This document shows positions 14,517-22,488 of a stretch of 22,522 nucleotides of DNA, one piece after another. The stretch's first letter is position 1. Each line of letters opens with the position of its first letter. The notes under the pieces were generated by a model. That model saw only the letters and a program-made list of their open reading frames with translations, was not told the DNA's origin and searched no databases. The position numbers and the translations under genes were made by a program. Source of the DNA: Phycisphaerales bacterium UBA966 (GTDB lineage Bacteria > Planctomycetota > Phycisphaerae > Phycisphaerales > SM1A02); assembly GCA_002292895.1 (NCBI GenBank), contig DBCE01000181.1:192-22713 (forward strand), given 5' to 3'.

Positions 14517-16028
14517 ATGCCAGTACCACTCTTTCTCGGCCTCGACATCGGAACTTCCTCGCTGAAGGCGCTGATCGCCACCGCCGACGGAACGCCAGTT
14601 GCCCATGCATCCGTGGAGTACCCACTTTCCACGCCGTGCCCCGAGTGGAGTGAGCAAGACCCTGACGACTGGGTGCGCGCTGCCCACGTAGCGACACGCG
14701 CCGCATTGGCGGGCGCCGTTCGCCTTGGTCATACCGATGCAGCCAACCGCATTGCCGGCATCGGCTTCAGCGGTCAGATGCACGGCGCCACCTTCGTGGA
14801 CCGCACCAATACGCCGCTACGCCCGTGCATTCTTTGGAACGATGCACGCAGTGCTGACGAATGCGAGCGCCTCGATCGCGACATCGGCCGCGAAACCATC
14901 GTGGCGCGCACGGGTAACCGCATGCTTGCCGGATTCACCGCTCCGAAGGTGCGCTGGGTGCAACGCCACGAACCCGCCGTGTGGAGCGCCACCGACTGCA
15001 TCCTTCTTCCCAAGGACTACGTGCGCCTCAAGTTGGGCAGCGTTCGCGCCACCGATGCTGCTGATGCCAGCGGGACGCTCTACTTTGATGTTGCACGGCG
15101 CGTGTGGAGCACGGACATGCTGCGCGACCTGGAAATCAACGCTTCGCAGGTTCCCGCGTGTCATGAATCGCCGGATCCAGTGGATCGCCTCTCCCAATCC
15201 GCAGCGGCGCTGATGGGGCTCACTGCCGGCATTCCGCTGGTGGCCGGCGCGGGCGATCAAGCAGCCAACGCCATCGGCTCAGGAATCATTGCGCCGGGCG
15301 CGGTGGCTGCAAGCTTGGGAACCTCCGGTGTGATCTTTGCCGCGAGCGATTCTTTCCGCGCATCGCCTGATGGCGCGCTCCATGCCTTTTGTCACGCGCT
15401 CCCGGGTCGATGGCACCTCATGAGCGTGATGCTCTCCGCCGCAGGAAGTATGCGCTGGTACTTGGACACCCTCGCCCGAGACGCCACTGCGCGGGCGAAC
15501 GCCGAAGGAGTGTCCGTCTACGAACTGCTCGACCGGGATGCTGCCGCCATTGAGCCTGGTTGCGAGGGGCTGCGCTTCGTGCCAACACTCTCCGGCGAGC
15601 GATGCCCCATTCCCAATCCGCACGCACGTGGTGCGTTTCATGGGATCAGCATGGCGCATAGCCAGGCACACTTCACACGGGCGGTGATGGAAGGCGTTGC
15701 CGCTGGAATGGGTCTCTGTATGGGGCTCATTCGGGACGCCGGAATCATGCCGCCCGAGGTCATCGCATCTGGTGGCGGGTTTGCAAGCCCGCTGTGGACG
15801 GCCATGCACGCCAACGCATTCGGAGTCCCGGTGCGGCGGGCAGATACGCCCGACAGCGCAGCCCTTGGCGCGGCCATCTTGGCTGCCATTGGCACACATC
15901 ATCGCGGCAATCTCCAGCAATTTTCTAGGCCTGGGGACGACATTACAACCACGATCGCACCGACGCAATCACATATCTGGAAAGACCTTATGGCTGAGCA
16001 AGCGATTCGTCAGAGAAATGCCCTTTAA
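14517..16028 (+). CDS. xylB: Xylulokinase (FGGY family carbohydrate kinase)
   Basis: The product is 503 residues, close to the usual 480-510. It phosphorylates D-xylulose with ATP to xylulose 5-phosphate, feeding the pentose phosphate pathway, in the cytoplasm. Visible signatures: FLGLDIGTSSLKALI at 6-20 (phosphate-binding loop, D10), SGQMHG at 85-90 and ILWNDARS at 105-112 (both typical of XylB among FGGY kinases), GFTAPKVRW at 139-147, LPKDYVRLKL at 164-173, TDAADASGTLYFDV at 179-192, GAGDQAANAIGSG at 244-256 with the catalytic-base Asp247, LGTSGVIFA at 267-275, and ASGGGFASPLW in the C-terminal domain. No Shine-Dalgarno precedes the ATG. It stands alone: no xylose isomerase or transporter is in the window. 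A terminator lies 138 bases downstream. A related ketose kinase specificity cannot be excluded. Confidence 0.92.
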   Translation: MPVPLFLGLDIGTSSLKALIATADGTPVAHASVEYPLSTPCPEWSEQDPDDWVRAAHVATRAALAGAVRLGHTDAANRIAGIGFSGQMHGATFVDRTNTPLRPCILWNDARSADECERLDRDIGRETIVARTGNRMLAGFTAPKVRWVQRHEPAVWSATDCILLPKDYVRLKLGSVRATDAADASGTLYFDVARRVWSTDMLRDLEINASQVPACHESPDPVDRLSQSAAALMGLTAGIPLVAGAGDQAANAIGSGIIAPGAVAASLGTSGVIFAASDSFRASPDGALHAFCHALPGRWHLMSVMLSAAGSMRWYLDTLARDATARANAEGVSVYELLDRDAAAIEPGCEGLRFVPTLSGERCPIPNPHARGAFHGISMAHSQAHFTRAVMEGVAAGMGLCMGLIRDAGIMPPEVIASGGGFASPLWTAMHANAFGVPVRRADTPDSAALGAAILAAIGTHHRGNLQQFSRPGDDITTTIAPTQSHIWKDLMAEQAIRQRNAL

Positions 16029-16166
16029 CGCAAATCAAGAATCGCACCGTGATTTCCTTGCACATCCGCCGACCCGGGTTACCTTCTTTAAAGATTGAGT
16101 TTGCTGTTGAGGAGGCGAAAAGGGCCAACTCTGCCTTTCCCTCCTCCCTCACAAGGGAGACCGATG

Positions 16167-16205
16167 CGCTCGATGGGTTAAACCCCATCGAGCGTTCTTT
16201 ATTTT
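16167..16205 (+). terminator. Rho-independent terminator downstream of xylB
   Basis: A perfect 11-bp stem (CGCTCGATGGG / CCCATCGAGCG) around a 6-base loop is followed on the plus strand by TTCTTTATTTT. It ends the xylB transcript. The T-run overlaps the last codons and stop of the converging small membrane protein gene; on the minus strand the hairpin has no T-run after it, so it works mainly for the plus strand. Confidence 0.88.
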
Positions 16206-16399
16206 CGGGTTGGCTGGTCGGGCGGCTCCCCAAACTCCTCAAGGCGCCCCTTGGCGGCGCGCTCGTCGTCGGCCTTCAACTTCGCTTCGAGTGCACTGTC
16301 GCCCGATTCTTGGCGCTGTACCGCTTTCCATGCGATGAATGCCACCGCAACCATTCCCACGATCGCCCCGATCATGGTGAGCGCATTGGAACCGGTCAC
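16199..16399 (-). CDS. Small single-pass membrane protein, coupled to the amidase gene
   Basis: The product is 66 residues: one N-terminal transmembrane helix (about 9-25, MIGAIVGMVAVAFIAWK) and a highly charged, Glu/Lys/Asp-rich tail (ALEAKLKADDERAAKGRLEEF) ending PPDQPTRK. No family is recognised. It starts at GTG 16399 in a GTGA overlap with the amidase stop; an ATG at 16375 would remove most of the N-terminus before the helix. The overlap and the sensible topology support a real gene, and the position suggests an envelope role with the amidase, which is inference. Confidence 0.6.
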   Translation of the reverse strand: MTGSNALTMIGAIVGMVAVAFIAWKAVQRQESGDSALEAKLKADDERAAKGRLEEFGEPPDQPTRK

Positions 16400-17220
16400 G
16401 CCACCGCGCTCGACTTGAAGCCGGACTTACGCAGAAGTCGAACCTTCACCTGCAAGTTGTCGCCCGGGCATGCGGTCTGCGCACCTGACCATTCACGATG
16501 CGTATAGACGCTCGCTGCTGGAATTCGGTAGTAGCCGCGTAGTTGTGCAACCGTTCGGTTGAGCGCCTCGATCTGCGCCTCGGAGGGCTTCTGTTCAACA
16601 AAATTCCCCAAGCACATGACGCCAACGTTGTTCTCGTTGCGGTTCTTGACGTGCGCGCCTTGCCAGCGCGTGACATCACGACCCTGCCAAACAGTTCCGG
16701 ACCGATCGACGATGTAGTGGTAGCCGATGTCGCTCCAACCCTTGCCGCGATGACCGTTACGAATCAACTCCAAGCGCATGCGTGATTCCAGATCGGTGAG
16801 CCCCCAGTACGGCGTCATCCCATCATGATGGATGGTGATGTACTTCGGCGGGAGCATGCGATCCATATCTGCATAGACCGGCGCGCCGTGAGCCCACGAC
16901 TCGCGCGGGCGCGCAAAGGGAACTGGACCGCCGTAGCAAACCGCCGGAGCCTTCACTACGCCAGTCTGCGGATCCATCTTGGGCGGCAGGCACACTGCTC
17001 CTGGAGGCGCGCCAGCTCCTGCCTCCGGAATGTCAGGCCACTCCGGCGCTGGGAGGCGGCTTGAAGCCAACTGGGTTGTCCGACTCGTGGCGCATCCGGC
17101 CACAAAGAGCGCGCCAAAGAACACGAAGGATCGCCGCGCAATAGCCATGCCCCGTTCGGCAGACTTTGCCAACCGGAGTGCCTCAGGCGTGCTGTCACTA
17201 CTGTTGAGATCGGTGCTCAT
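16396..17220 (-). CDS. N-acetylmuramoyl-L-alanine amidase (PGRP/Amidase_2 fold), Tat-type lipoprotein
   Basis: The product is 274 residues from ATG 17220, preferred over ATG 17247 because AAGGA lies 6 bases upstream. The N-terminus has a twin-arginine-like signal (ARRSFVFFGALFVAGC) whose VAGC is a good lipobox, so it is probably a lipoprotein exported by Tat. The catalytic domain is a zinc-dependent Amidase_2/peptidoglycan-recognition fold: ITIHHDGM (first His ligand, about 127-134), GYHYIVDRSGTVWQGRD, NNVGVMCLGNF, and THREWSGAQTACPGD, which supplies the second His and the Cys ligand. It cleaves the bond between muramic acid and L-alanine in cell wall peptides. A Pro/Ala-rich linker separates anchor and domain. 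It overlaps the small membrane protein gene at its 3' end and lies 160 bases after lpxD on the same strand. Role could be turnover, recycling or remodelling; sequence does not decide. Confidence 0.9.
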   Translation of the reverse strand: MSTDLNSSDSTPEALRLAKSAERGMAIARRSFVFFGALFVAGCATSRTTQLASSRLPAPEWPDIPEAGAGAPPGAVCLPPKMDPQTGVVKAPAVCYGGPVPFARPRESWAHGAPVYADMDRMLPPKYITIHHDGMTPYWGLTDLESRMRLELIRNGHRGKGWSDIGYHYIVDRSGTVWQGRDVTRWQGAHVKNRNENNVGVMCLGNFVEQKPSEAQIEALNRTVAQLRGYYRIPAASVYTHREWSGAQTACPGDNLQVKVRLLRKSGFKSSAVA

Positions 17221-17226
17221 GTCGCT

Positions 17227-17231
17227 TCCTT
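17227..17231 (-). promoter_or_regulatory. Shine-Dalgarno sequence deciding the amidase start
   Basis: AAGGA on the minus strand, 6 bases before ATG 17220. It supports this start over the in-frame ATG nine codons upstream. Confidence 0.6.
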
Positions 17232-17380
17232 GCAGACTGCTACGCACACTTGGGCAAAAAGGTCGGCCGTCCTTCCTTGAATCGGCAGACGTCTACTAAC
17301 CCCTGCAGTTTACGCACGACTTTCGGGCGCGCATAAACGGCGAAATCCCGCAAGAAATCCGCCGATATCTCTTCACGCCA

Positions 17381-18427
17381 TCACGCCGCACCGGGCTCCA
17401 CCGCGAGATTGGCTTGCAGCGCCGCCATCTGCTTCTCAAGCTCCCGCGTCCGTCGAATCAATTCCGGGAGTTGCTGCACCGCAATGAACTGCCGCTTGGC
17501 CAACTTGTCCGAAATGGCGGGCACGCCTAGAACCAATGCTCCGTCCGGAACATCGCGCATCACCCCGCTCTTTGCACCAACAATCGACTGCTTCCCAAGC
17601 GTCAAGTGATCAGCCACTCCGGACTGCGAAGCGATGACGGCGTAATCGCCCATCTGCACGCTGCCGGCAAATCCAACTTGCCCCATGATCAGGCAGTGCT
17701 TGCCAATCTGTACGTTGTGTGCAACGTGCACCAAATTGTCAATCTTGCTGCCTTGGCCAATGACCGTTGGTCCAAGGGCGCCGCGGTCGATGGCGGTGTT
17801 TGCGCCTATCTCCACGTCGTCATGAATGATGACGATCCCCACCTGCAGCATCTTGCGGTGGCGGCCTTCATCAAACACATAGCTGTATCCGTCGGCGCCA
17901 ATGACGGTGCCGGAGTGAATGCTCACGCGGTTGCCCACTTGGCATCCGGGATAGATCACCACATTGGGATGGAGCCGCGTGTCATCGCCAACAACGCAGT
18001 CCGTACCGATGTTCACAGCGCTCAGTAGCGCGCACCGCTTGCCGATGGTTGCCCGCGCGCCGACTACGCAATGTGGTCCGATGTGCGCGGTTACGTCCAC
18101 TTGCGCTGAGGGATCGATGACCGCTGTCGGGTGGATTCCCGCAGCATGCTCAACCGCCGGATGAAAGAGCGGCAAAAGGCGCGCCACGGCGATACGCGCA
18201 TCAGCCACGCGGATCACTACTTTGGAGGACGGCTGCACTTCACCCGAAACCAAGATGGCTGATGCTCCACTCCGCTCGGCAGCCTCAAGATAAGAAGCCT
18301 TCTCTGCAAAGGTCAGGTCACCAGGACCCGCCCGATCCGCTGGCGCGAATCCTTTGAGAATGACGGAGCCATCGCCGTGAACTTCGCCATGAACGCGCTC
18401 AGCGAGCTGTGTTGCTGTGAATTGCAT
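17381..18427 (-). CDS. lpxD: UDP-3-O-(3-hydroxyacyl)glucosamine N-acyltransferase
   Basis: The product is 348 residues (E. coli LpxD has 341). It adds the second 3-hydroxyacyl chain, from acyl-carrier protein, to UDP-3-O-acylglucosamine in lipid A synthesis. The N-terminal uridine-binding domain covers about 1-95 (GFAPADRAGPGDLTFAEK, GASAILV). Residues about 98-300 are the left-handed beta-helix with hexapeptide repeats (IHPTAVIDPSAQVDVTAHIG onward). The catalytic His is expected at 237 in LVHVAHNVQIG, and GADGYSYVFDEGRHRKMLQVG matches LpxD. The C-terminal helix is about 315-340. The frame extends upstream to 18577, but ATG 18427 begins exactly at the family N-terminus (MQFTATQLAERV). It follows the desaturase gene by 47 bases on the same strand; this gap contains a small inverted repeat. 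The gene implies that the organism makes lipid A. Confidence 0.96.
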   Translation of the reverse strand: MQFTATQLAERVHGEVHGDGSVILKGFAPADRAGPGDLTFAEKASYLEAAERSGASAILVSGEVQPSSKVVIRVADARIAVARLLPLFHPAVEHAAGIHPTAVIDPSAQVDVTAHIGPHCVVGARATIGKRCALLSAVNIGTDCVVGDDTRLHPNVVIYPGCQVGNRVSIHSGTVIGADGYSYVFDEGRHRKMLQVGIVIIHDDVEIGANTAIDRGALGPTVIGQGSKIDNLVHVAHNVQIGKHCLIMGQVGFAGSVQMGDYAVIASQSGVADHLTLGKQSIVGAKSGVMRDVPDGALVLGVPAISDKLAKRQFIAVQQLPELIRRTRELEKQMAALQANLAVEPGAA

Positions 18428-18439
18428 GTTGTATATGAG

Positions 18440-18453
18440 GTCGGCACGCCGAC
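18440..18453 (-). other. Short inverted repeat just upstream of lpxD
   Basis: GTCGGC and GCCGAC separated by two bases form a compact palindrome 12 bases before the lpxD start. With a 2-base loop it is more plausible as a protein-binding palindrome than as an RNA hairpin, though either is possible. No T-run follows. Confidence 0.3.
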
Positions 18454-18474
18454 CACGAAACGGTGGACTTAGAG

Positions 18475-19506
18475 TCAATGACTGGATGCAGGGCGCAGAC
18501 GGCGGCTGGCCGCATGCTTGGCGTGACCAGCAAGGCACTCCTTGAGACTGATCATCTTCTGCGCATCGACATCCCACACCTTGAGTCGCAAGCAGCGATA
18601 AATGTCAATGGGACGAAGCGAGGTGGACTTGGGCGTCATCAGTTCCGGAATCGCTTTCTTCACTTCCGGCAAGCGGTAGAAGGGGATACGCGAATTCAGG
18701 TGATGAATGTGGTGGTAGCCAATGTTTGCCGTGAACCACGACATGATCGGACCGGTCCGCAAGAAACTCGAGGACTCCATAGCGGCGATCTCATACGCCC
18801 AACCGGCCCGGTTGTAGAACGAAACCCCGGGGAAATTGTGCTGCGCGTAGAAGAGATACGTACCGATCGCGCTCGCAATGAAGTGCGGAATGATCATTGC
18901 CAACAGCAGCGCGGTCCATCCGAAGAACCACACCAGTATCGAGCCCATGACAACATGCAGGCCGATGGCAATCACCCCGTCGTAGTGCTCGCTCGGCTTA
19001 TTGAAGAACGGGTAGACGCACATTCCGTAGAAGAAGATGAACACGTATCCAAACAGAATCGTCAGCGGATGCCGCATGAATTGGTACTTGAGCCGGCGGC
19101 GCGGTGACGAGCGCAAGTATTCCTTGCTGGTCATCACCGGGAACGATCCGATGTGCGCAGAGCCGAGTTTGGAATTGTGTTTGTGGTGATAGTTGTGCGA
19201 ACTGCGCCAGACGCTGCTGGGACTCAAGCACAACATGCCGACGCCCCACATGATCCACTCTGCCATGCGAGAACGCGGCAGGATGGCATGGTGTTGCTGA
19301 TCGTGATAGATGACGAACAGGCGCAGCACCAGCAATCCTTCCAGCACCATGCAGGCGAGCCGAATGCTGATGTGGAAATTCAAGAGGGCTCCCACAAAGG
19401 AAGCTGCTAGGAGCGCGAGCGTGGATAAGAGGTACCACCAGCTGCGCGCTGTTGAATCCGATGCGAATGGACGCGTAGCAAGAATAAGTTCCTTGCCAGT
19501 TCGCAC
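18475..19506 (-). CDS. Membrane fatty acid desaturase
   Basis: The product is 343 residues. It has the three histidine boxes that hold the di-iron centre of membrane desaturases: HDQQHH at 68-73, HNYHH at 104-108 and HHIHH at 265-269, plus AQHNFPG at 221-227, typical of acyl-lipid (omega-6/delta-12-like) desaturases. Hydrophobic segments at about 23-43, 48-66, 148-166 and 185-215 fit a four-helix membrane protein with the boxes facing the cytoplasm. It introduces a double bond into fatty acyl chains; the position cannot be read from sequence, and a carotenoid or other lipid-modifying relative remains possible. The annotated start is GTG 19506; no ATG is available near the N-terminus and the frame is open further upstream, so the start is uncertain. 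It precedes lpxD by 47 bases, which suggests joint expression in envelope lipid supply. Confidence 0.88.
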   Translation of the reverse strand: MRTGKELILATRPFASDSTARSWWYLLSTLALLAASFVGALLNFHISIRLACMVLEGLLVLRLFVIYHDQQHHAILPRSRMAEWIMWGVGMLCLSPSSVWRSSHNYHHKHNSKLGSAHIGSFPVMTSKEYLRSSPRRRLKYQFMRHPLTILFGYVFIFFYGMCVYPFFNKPSEHYDGVIAIGLHVVMGSILVWFFGWTALLLAMIIPHFIASAIGTYLFYAQHNFPGVSFYNRAGWAYEIAAMESSSFLRTGPIMSWFTANIGYHHIHHLNSRIPFYRLPEVKKAIPELMTPKSTSLRPIDIYRCLRLKVWDVDAQKMISLKECLAGHAKHAASRRLRPASSH

Positions 19507-19531
19507 CTTGGTCGGACTCTTTGTGTTTGTT

Positions 19532-19555
19532 CGTCCGCTGCCTAAGTGGCGGACG
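19532..19555 (+). repeat. REP-like GC-rich hairpin
   Basis: Imperfect palindrome with a 10-pair stem (two of them G-T) and a 4-base loop, followed on the plus strand by CCCC and TTTT. No plus-strand gene precedes it, so a terminator role is unlikely unless an unrecognised transcript is present. A dispersed repeat unit is an alternative that needs the rest of the genome to judge. Confidence 0.4.
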
Positions 19556-19845
19556 TCCCCTTTTGCAAACTGACGAGGATTAGGGACAGCAATACTGATT
19601 TACGAATTCTCTTTCCGACTGTCGACGGAGCGCGTCGCACGGTGTCCTTGATGGAAGGAATGTCCCATTTCAACAGTGTAGTAAGGGTCTGCAGTCAGAG
19701 GTCACGCGGAATTCACAGAAAGATGGCAAGAGTTTGGACAGGCACCGCCGGGGCGTGCCTTGGCACAGCGAAATCCGCTTGAAAAATAGGGGCGAAACCC
19801 GCGTGCCGATGGGCGGTGAATTCGGTGTGCTTTGGCGTTCTCGGG

Positions 19846-19851
19846 TACAAT
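19846..19851 (+). promoter_or_regulatory. Candidate -10 box of gyrB
   Basis: TACAAT matches the sigma-70 -10 consensus at five of six positions. It ends 15 bases before the gyrB ATG, so transcription would begin about 8 bases upstream of the start codon, giving a nearly leaderless message. A weak TTCGGT at 19821-19826 could be a -35 element with a 19-base spacer. No Shine-Dalgarno lies before the ATG, which agrees with a very short leader. Confidence 0.35.
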
Positions 19852-19866
19852 TTGTAGTTCACCGAA

Positions 19867-22488
19867 ATGGCAGAATCACAACCCATCCCAGCCGACAGCG
19901 GAGCGCCCCAAGGCGCCAACGCCGCCCCCTCCTCCGACGAATACACCTCGAGCACCATCCAAGTCCTGGAGGGCTTGGAAGCCATCCGGAAACGACCGGG
20001 GATGTACGTCGGTGGCGCAGGACCGGAAGGCCTGCATCACCTCGTGTACGAATGCGTCGACAACGCGATCGATGAGGTCATGGCCGGCTACGCCACGAAT
20101 GTCCACGTGACCATCGGCGTTGACGGCAGTTGCATGGTGGAAGATGACGGGCGCGGAATGCCGGTCGACCCGATGCGCCATGAAAACCCAACCATCAATG
20201 GACGACCCGCGGTTGAGGTCATCCTGACCGAGGTGCATGCCGGAGGCAAGTTTGACGGCAATGCCTACAAGGTCTCGGGCGGTCTGCACGGCGTGGGCAT
20301 CAAGTGCGTCAACGCGCTCAGCGAATGGACCGAAGTAGAGGTCGATAAGGGCCCAAAGACCTACAAGATTGCATTTGCGCGCGGGGAAGTCTCAGAGCCG
20401 CTGCATGTCATCGCTGAACGCCAGGCAGGGGCACGAAATGGAACGCGCATCTCCTTCAAGCCCGATCATGAAATCTTTGCGGACACCGATTTCCAGTTCG
20501 ACCGCCTCGAGCATCGCCTCCGTGAATTGAGCTTCCTGAATCCGGGCGTCAAGATCTCCTTGCGCGACGAGCGGGTTGACTCTTCTGGCAACGTTCGCGA
20601 GGAGCTTTTCCACGCCGCCGACGGATTGGCTGGCTACGTTCGGCACATGAATGCCGCGAAGAACACGCAAAGCCCAGTCATTGCGGTCACCCGCGAGGAC
20701 GAAGAAAGCGGCACACGTGCAGATATTGCCATGCAGTACACGGACGCGATGAATGAAACGCTGTTGGCGTTTGGAAACAACATTCCGAATCGCGATGGCG
20801 GAACCCACGTCACGGCATTCAAGCAAGCGGTCACTGTGGCCATCAACGGTTACGGCAAGCGCACCGGCATCTTTAAAGATGGCAAGGATGCAATCACTGG
20901 CGAAGATCTGCGCGAAGGATTGACGGCGATCATCAGCGTCAAGTTGAAGAACCCAACGTTCAACAACCAGACGAAAGAGAAACTTCTCAACCCAGAGATC
21001 GCCACCTTTGTGAGCGGAGCGCTGAATGAGCTGCTCGGTGCGTGGCTTGAAGAACATCCTGCCGAAGCCAAGAACATCTGTAACCGCGCCAAGCTTGCTG
21101 CCGAGGCGCGCGAAGCTGCTCGCAAGGCCCGCGAACTGATCAAGCGCAAAGGTGCGTTGGATTCTGGCGGCATGCCGCACAAACTCGCGGACTGCTCATC
21201 GAGCGACGTGGAGAAGACCGAACTGTTCATCGTCGAAGGTGACAGCGCAGGTGGAAGTGCCAAGGGCGGACGCGATCACGTCTGCCAAGCGATTCTGCCA
21301 CTGCGCGGAAAGCTCCTGAACGTAGAGCGCGCGCGACTCGACAAGGTGTTGGGGTTTGAAGAAATTCGCACGCTGATTCAGGCTTTGCAATGCGGTATCG
21401 GTGAAGACTTTGATCACGCCAAGCTTCGCTATGGGCGCGTCATCATCATGACCGATGCAGATGTTGACGGAAGTCACATCCGCACGTTGCTACTCACCTT
21501 CTTCTTCCGACAGATGCCGGAATTGGTGCGGCGTGGTCGCATCTACATCGCGCAGCCGCCGCTGTACCAGGTGGCGCGCGGCAAGCAGAGCGAGTACGTC
21601 TTGAATGACCGGGAGATGGGCGACACGCTCGTTGACCTGGCACTCAAGCACTGCACGCTGGCCGTTCGCACTGAGGACGGGGAGATTGCTCACGAAATCC
21701 CCTCCGACAAGGTGCGGTCGGTCATTCGAATCCTGAATCGACTGGAGGAACTGGTCACCATTTCCCAACGCCGCGGCATTCCATTCCCGACGCTTCTTGC
21801 TGCCCGCAAGGACGACCCGACTGGCAATGACCACTTGCCGGGCTGGCAATTGGCATGGGCTGGTGGAGATGGACTGTTCTTTGCTGAAGCGGACGCTGTG
21901 AAATTCATGCAAGCCAATGGCCTTGAGCTCGGCGAAGCCAAGACCACCGCGAATGCTGCGCAAACCAATGCGGCAGCTGCGTTGGCGCAGCAAGCGGCGA
22001 CTGCGGCGGGCACTGGCCCAGCAGCTCGCCCGGCACAGTTGCGCGTGCTGCATGAAAACAAGGAGCTGGAGAAGCTGTTCCAGCAACTCACCGCCAATTC
22101 CATCAGCATCAGCGACTGGGCACTTGAGCAGACCGAGACAGTCACCGGTGAAAAACTGCCAACCAAGTACGCGTGGCGCGTCCGCAATGAGAAGGACGGT
22201 TCATACGAATGGGCTGAGGCACCAAGCGTGCACAGCATCTTGCGCGTCCTCTATGAAGTTGGCCGTCGCGGCATCGAAGTGAAGCGCTTTAAGGGACTGG
22301 GCGAGATGGAGGCCCTGCAGTTGTGGGAGACCACCATGGATCCATCCAAGCGAACACTGTTGCGCGTGACATGGGACGCGGCAGGAGAGGCCGATCAACT
22401 CTTCTCCATTCTCATGGGTGAGAACGTTGAACAGCGACGCGCTTACATTGAGAAGCACGCGCTTGAAGTGAAGAACTTGGATGTCTGA
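19867..22488 (+). CDS. gyrB: DNA gyrase subunit B
   Basis: The product is 873 residues, complete. GyrB is the ATPase subunit of the A2B2 gyrase that introduces negative supercoils. Visible: STIQVLEGLEAIRKRPGMYVG at 29-49, VDNAIDE at 64-70, DDGRGMPV at 93-100, GGLHGVG at 138-144 (ATP lid), QTK at 368-370, the Toprim motifs EGDSAGGSAKGGRD at 457-470 and DADVDGSHIR at 530-539, and the gyrase-type C-terminal RFKGLGEMEALQLWETTMDP at 807-826 (most relatives have RYKGLGEM). QLW before ETTMDP favours GyrB over ParE. Between Toprim and that motif lies an insertion of about 200 residues (about 590-800) with an Ala/Gln/Thr-rich stretch at 690-722, similar in place to the insert of Gram-negative GyrB. 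No Shine-Dalgarno is visible. gyrA is not in the window; 34 bases remain after the stop. Confidence 0.98.
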   Translation: MAESQPIPADSGAPQGANAAPSSDEYTSSTIQVLEGLEAIRKRPGMYVGGAGPEGLHHLVYECVDNAIDEVMAGYATNVHVTIGVDGSCMVEDDGRGMPVDPMRHENPTINGRPAVEVILTEVHAGGKFDGNAYKVSGGLHGVGIKCVNALSEWTEVEVDKGPKTYKIAFARGEVSEPLHVIAERQAGARNGTRISFKPDHEIFADTDFQFDRLEHRLRELSFLNPGVKISLRDERVDSSGNVREELFHAADGLAGYVRHMNAAKNTQSPVIAVTREDEESGTRADIAMQYTDAMNETLLAFGNNIPNRDGGTHVTAFKQAVTVAINGYGKRTGIFKDGKDAITGEDLREGLTAIISVKLKNPTFNNQTKEKLLNPEIATFVSGALNELLGAWLEEHPAEAKNICNRAKLAAEAREAARKARELIKRKGALDSGGMPHKLADCSSSDVEKTELFIVEGDSAGGSAKGGRDHVCQAILPLRGKLLNVERARLDKVLGFEEIRTLIQALQCGIGEDFDHAKLRYGRVIIMTDADVDGSHIRTLLLTFFFRQMPELVRRGRIYIAQPPLYQVARGKQSEYVLNDREMGDTLVDLALKHCTLAVRTEDGEIAHEIPSDKVRSVIRILNRLEELVTISQRRGIPFPTLLAARKDDPTGNDHLPGWQLAWAGGDGLFFAEADAVKFMQANGLELGEAKTTANAAQTNAAAALAQQAATAAGTGPAARPAQLRVLHENKELEKLFQQLTANSISISDWALEQTETVTGEKLPTKYAWRVRNEKDGSYEWAEAPSVHSILRVLYEVGRRGIEVKRFKGLGEMEALQLWETTMDPSKRTLLRVTWDAAGEADQLFSILMGENVEQRRAYIEKHALEVKNLDV

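Larger units (their letters stand above)
19507..19866. other. 360-base intergenic region between desaturase and gyrB, with REP-like hairpin
   Basis: No gene is supported here. At 19532-19555 there is a hairpin with a 7-bp perfect stem (CGTCCGC/GCGGACG) extended by two G-T pairs and one C-G pair, followed on the plus strand by TCCCCTTTTG. At 19577-19603 lies a segment containing GGGACAGCAATACTG and GATTTAC that resembles sequences I associate with dispersed repeats near REP-associated transposases; I see no transposase frame. The rest should hold the divergent promoters. The desaturase start may also lie further into this region than annotated. Confidence 0.45.

Noticed and set aside
14399..14783. 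Overlapping minus-strand frames at the xylB start
   Set aside because: They run antisense into xylB, have no motif and would occupy the divergent promoter region.
18428..18577. 50-residue N-terminal extension of LpxD
   Set aside because: Its sequence is Cys/Gln/Pro-rich, overlaps the desaturase C-terminus and has no LpxD counterpart.
19546..19782. 78-codon plus-strand frame upstream of gyrB
   Set aside because: Starts inside the hairpin region, has no ribosome binding site, no domain and an unlikely composition; I could not find a transposase remnant in it.
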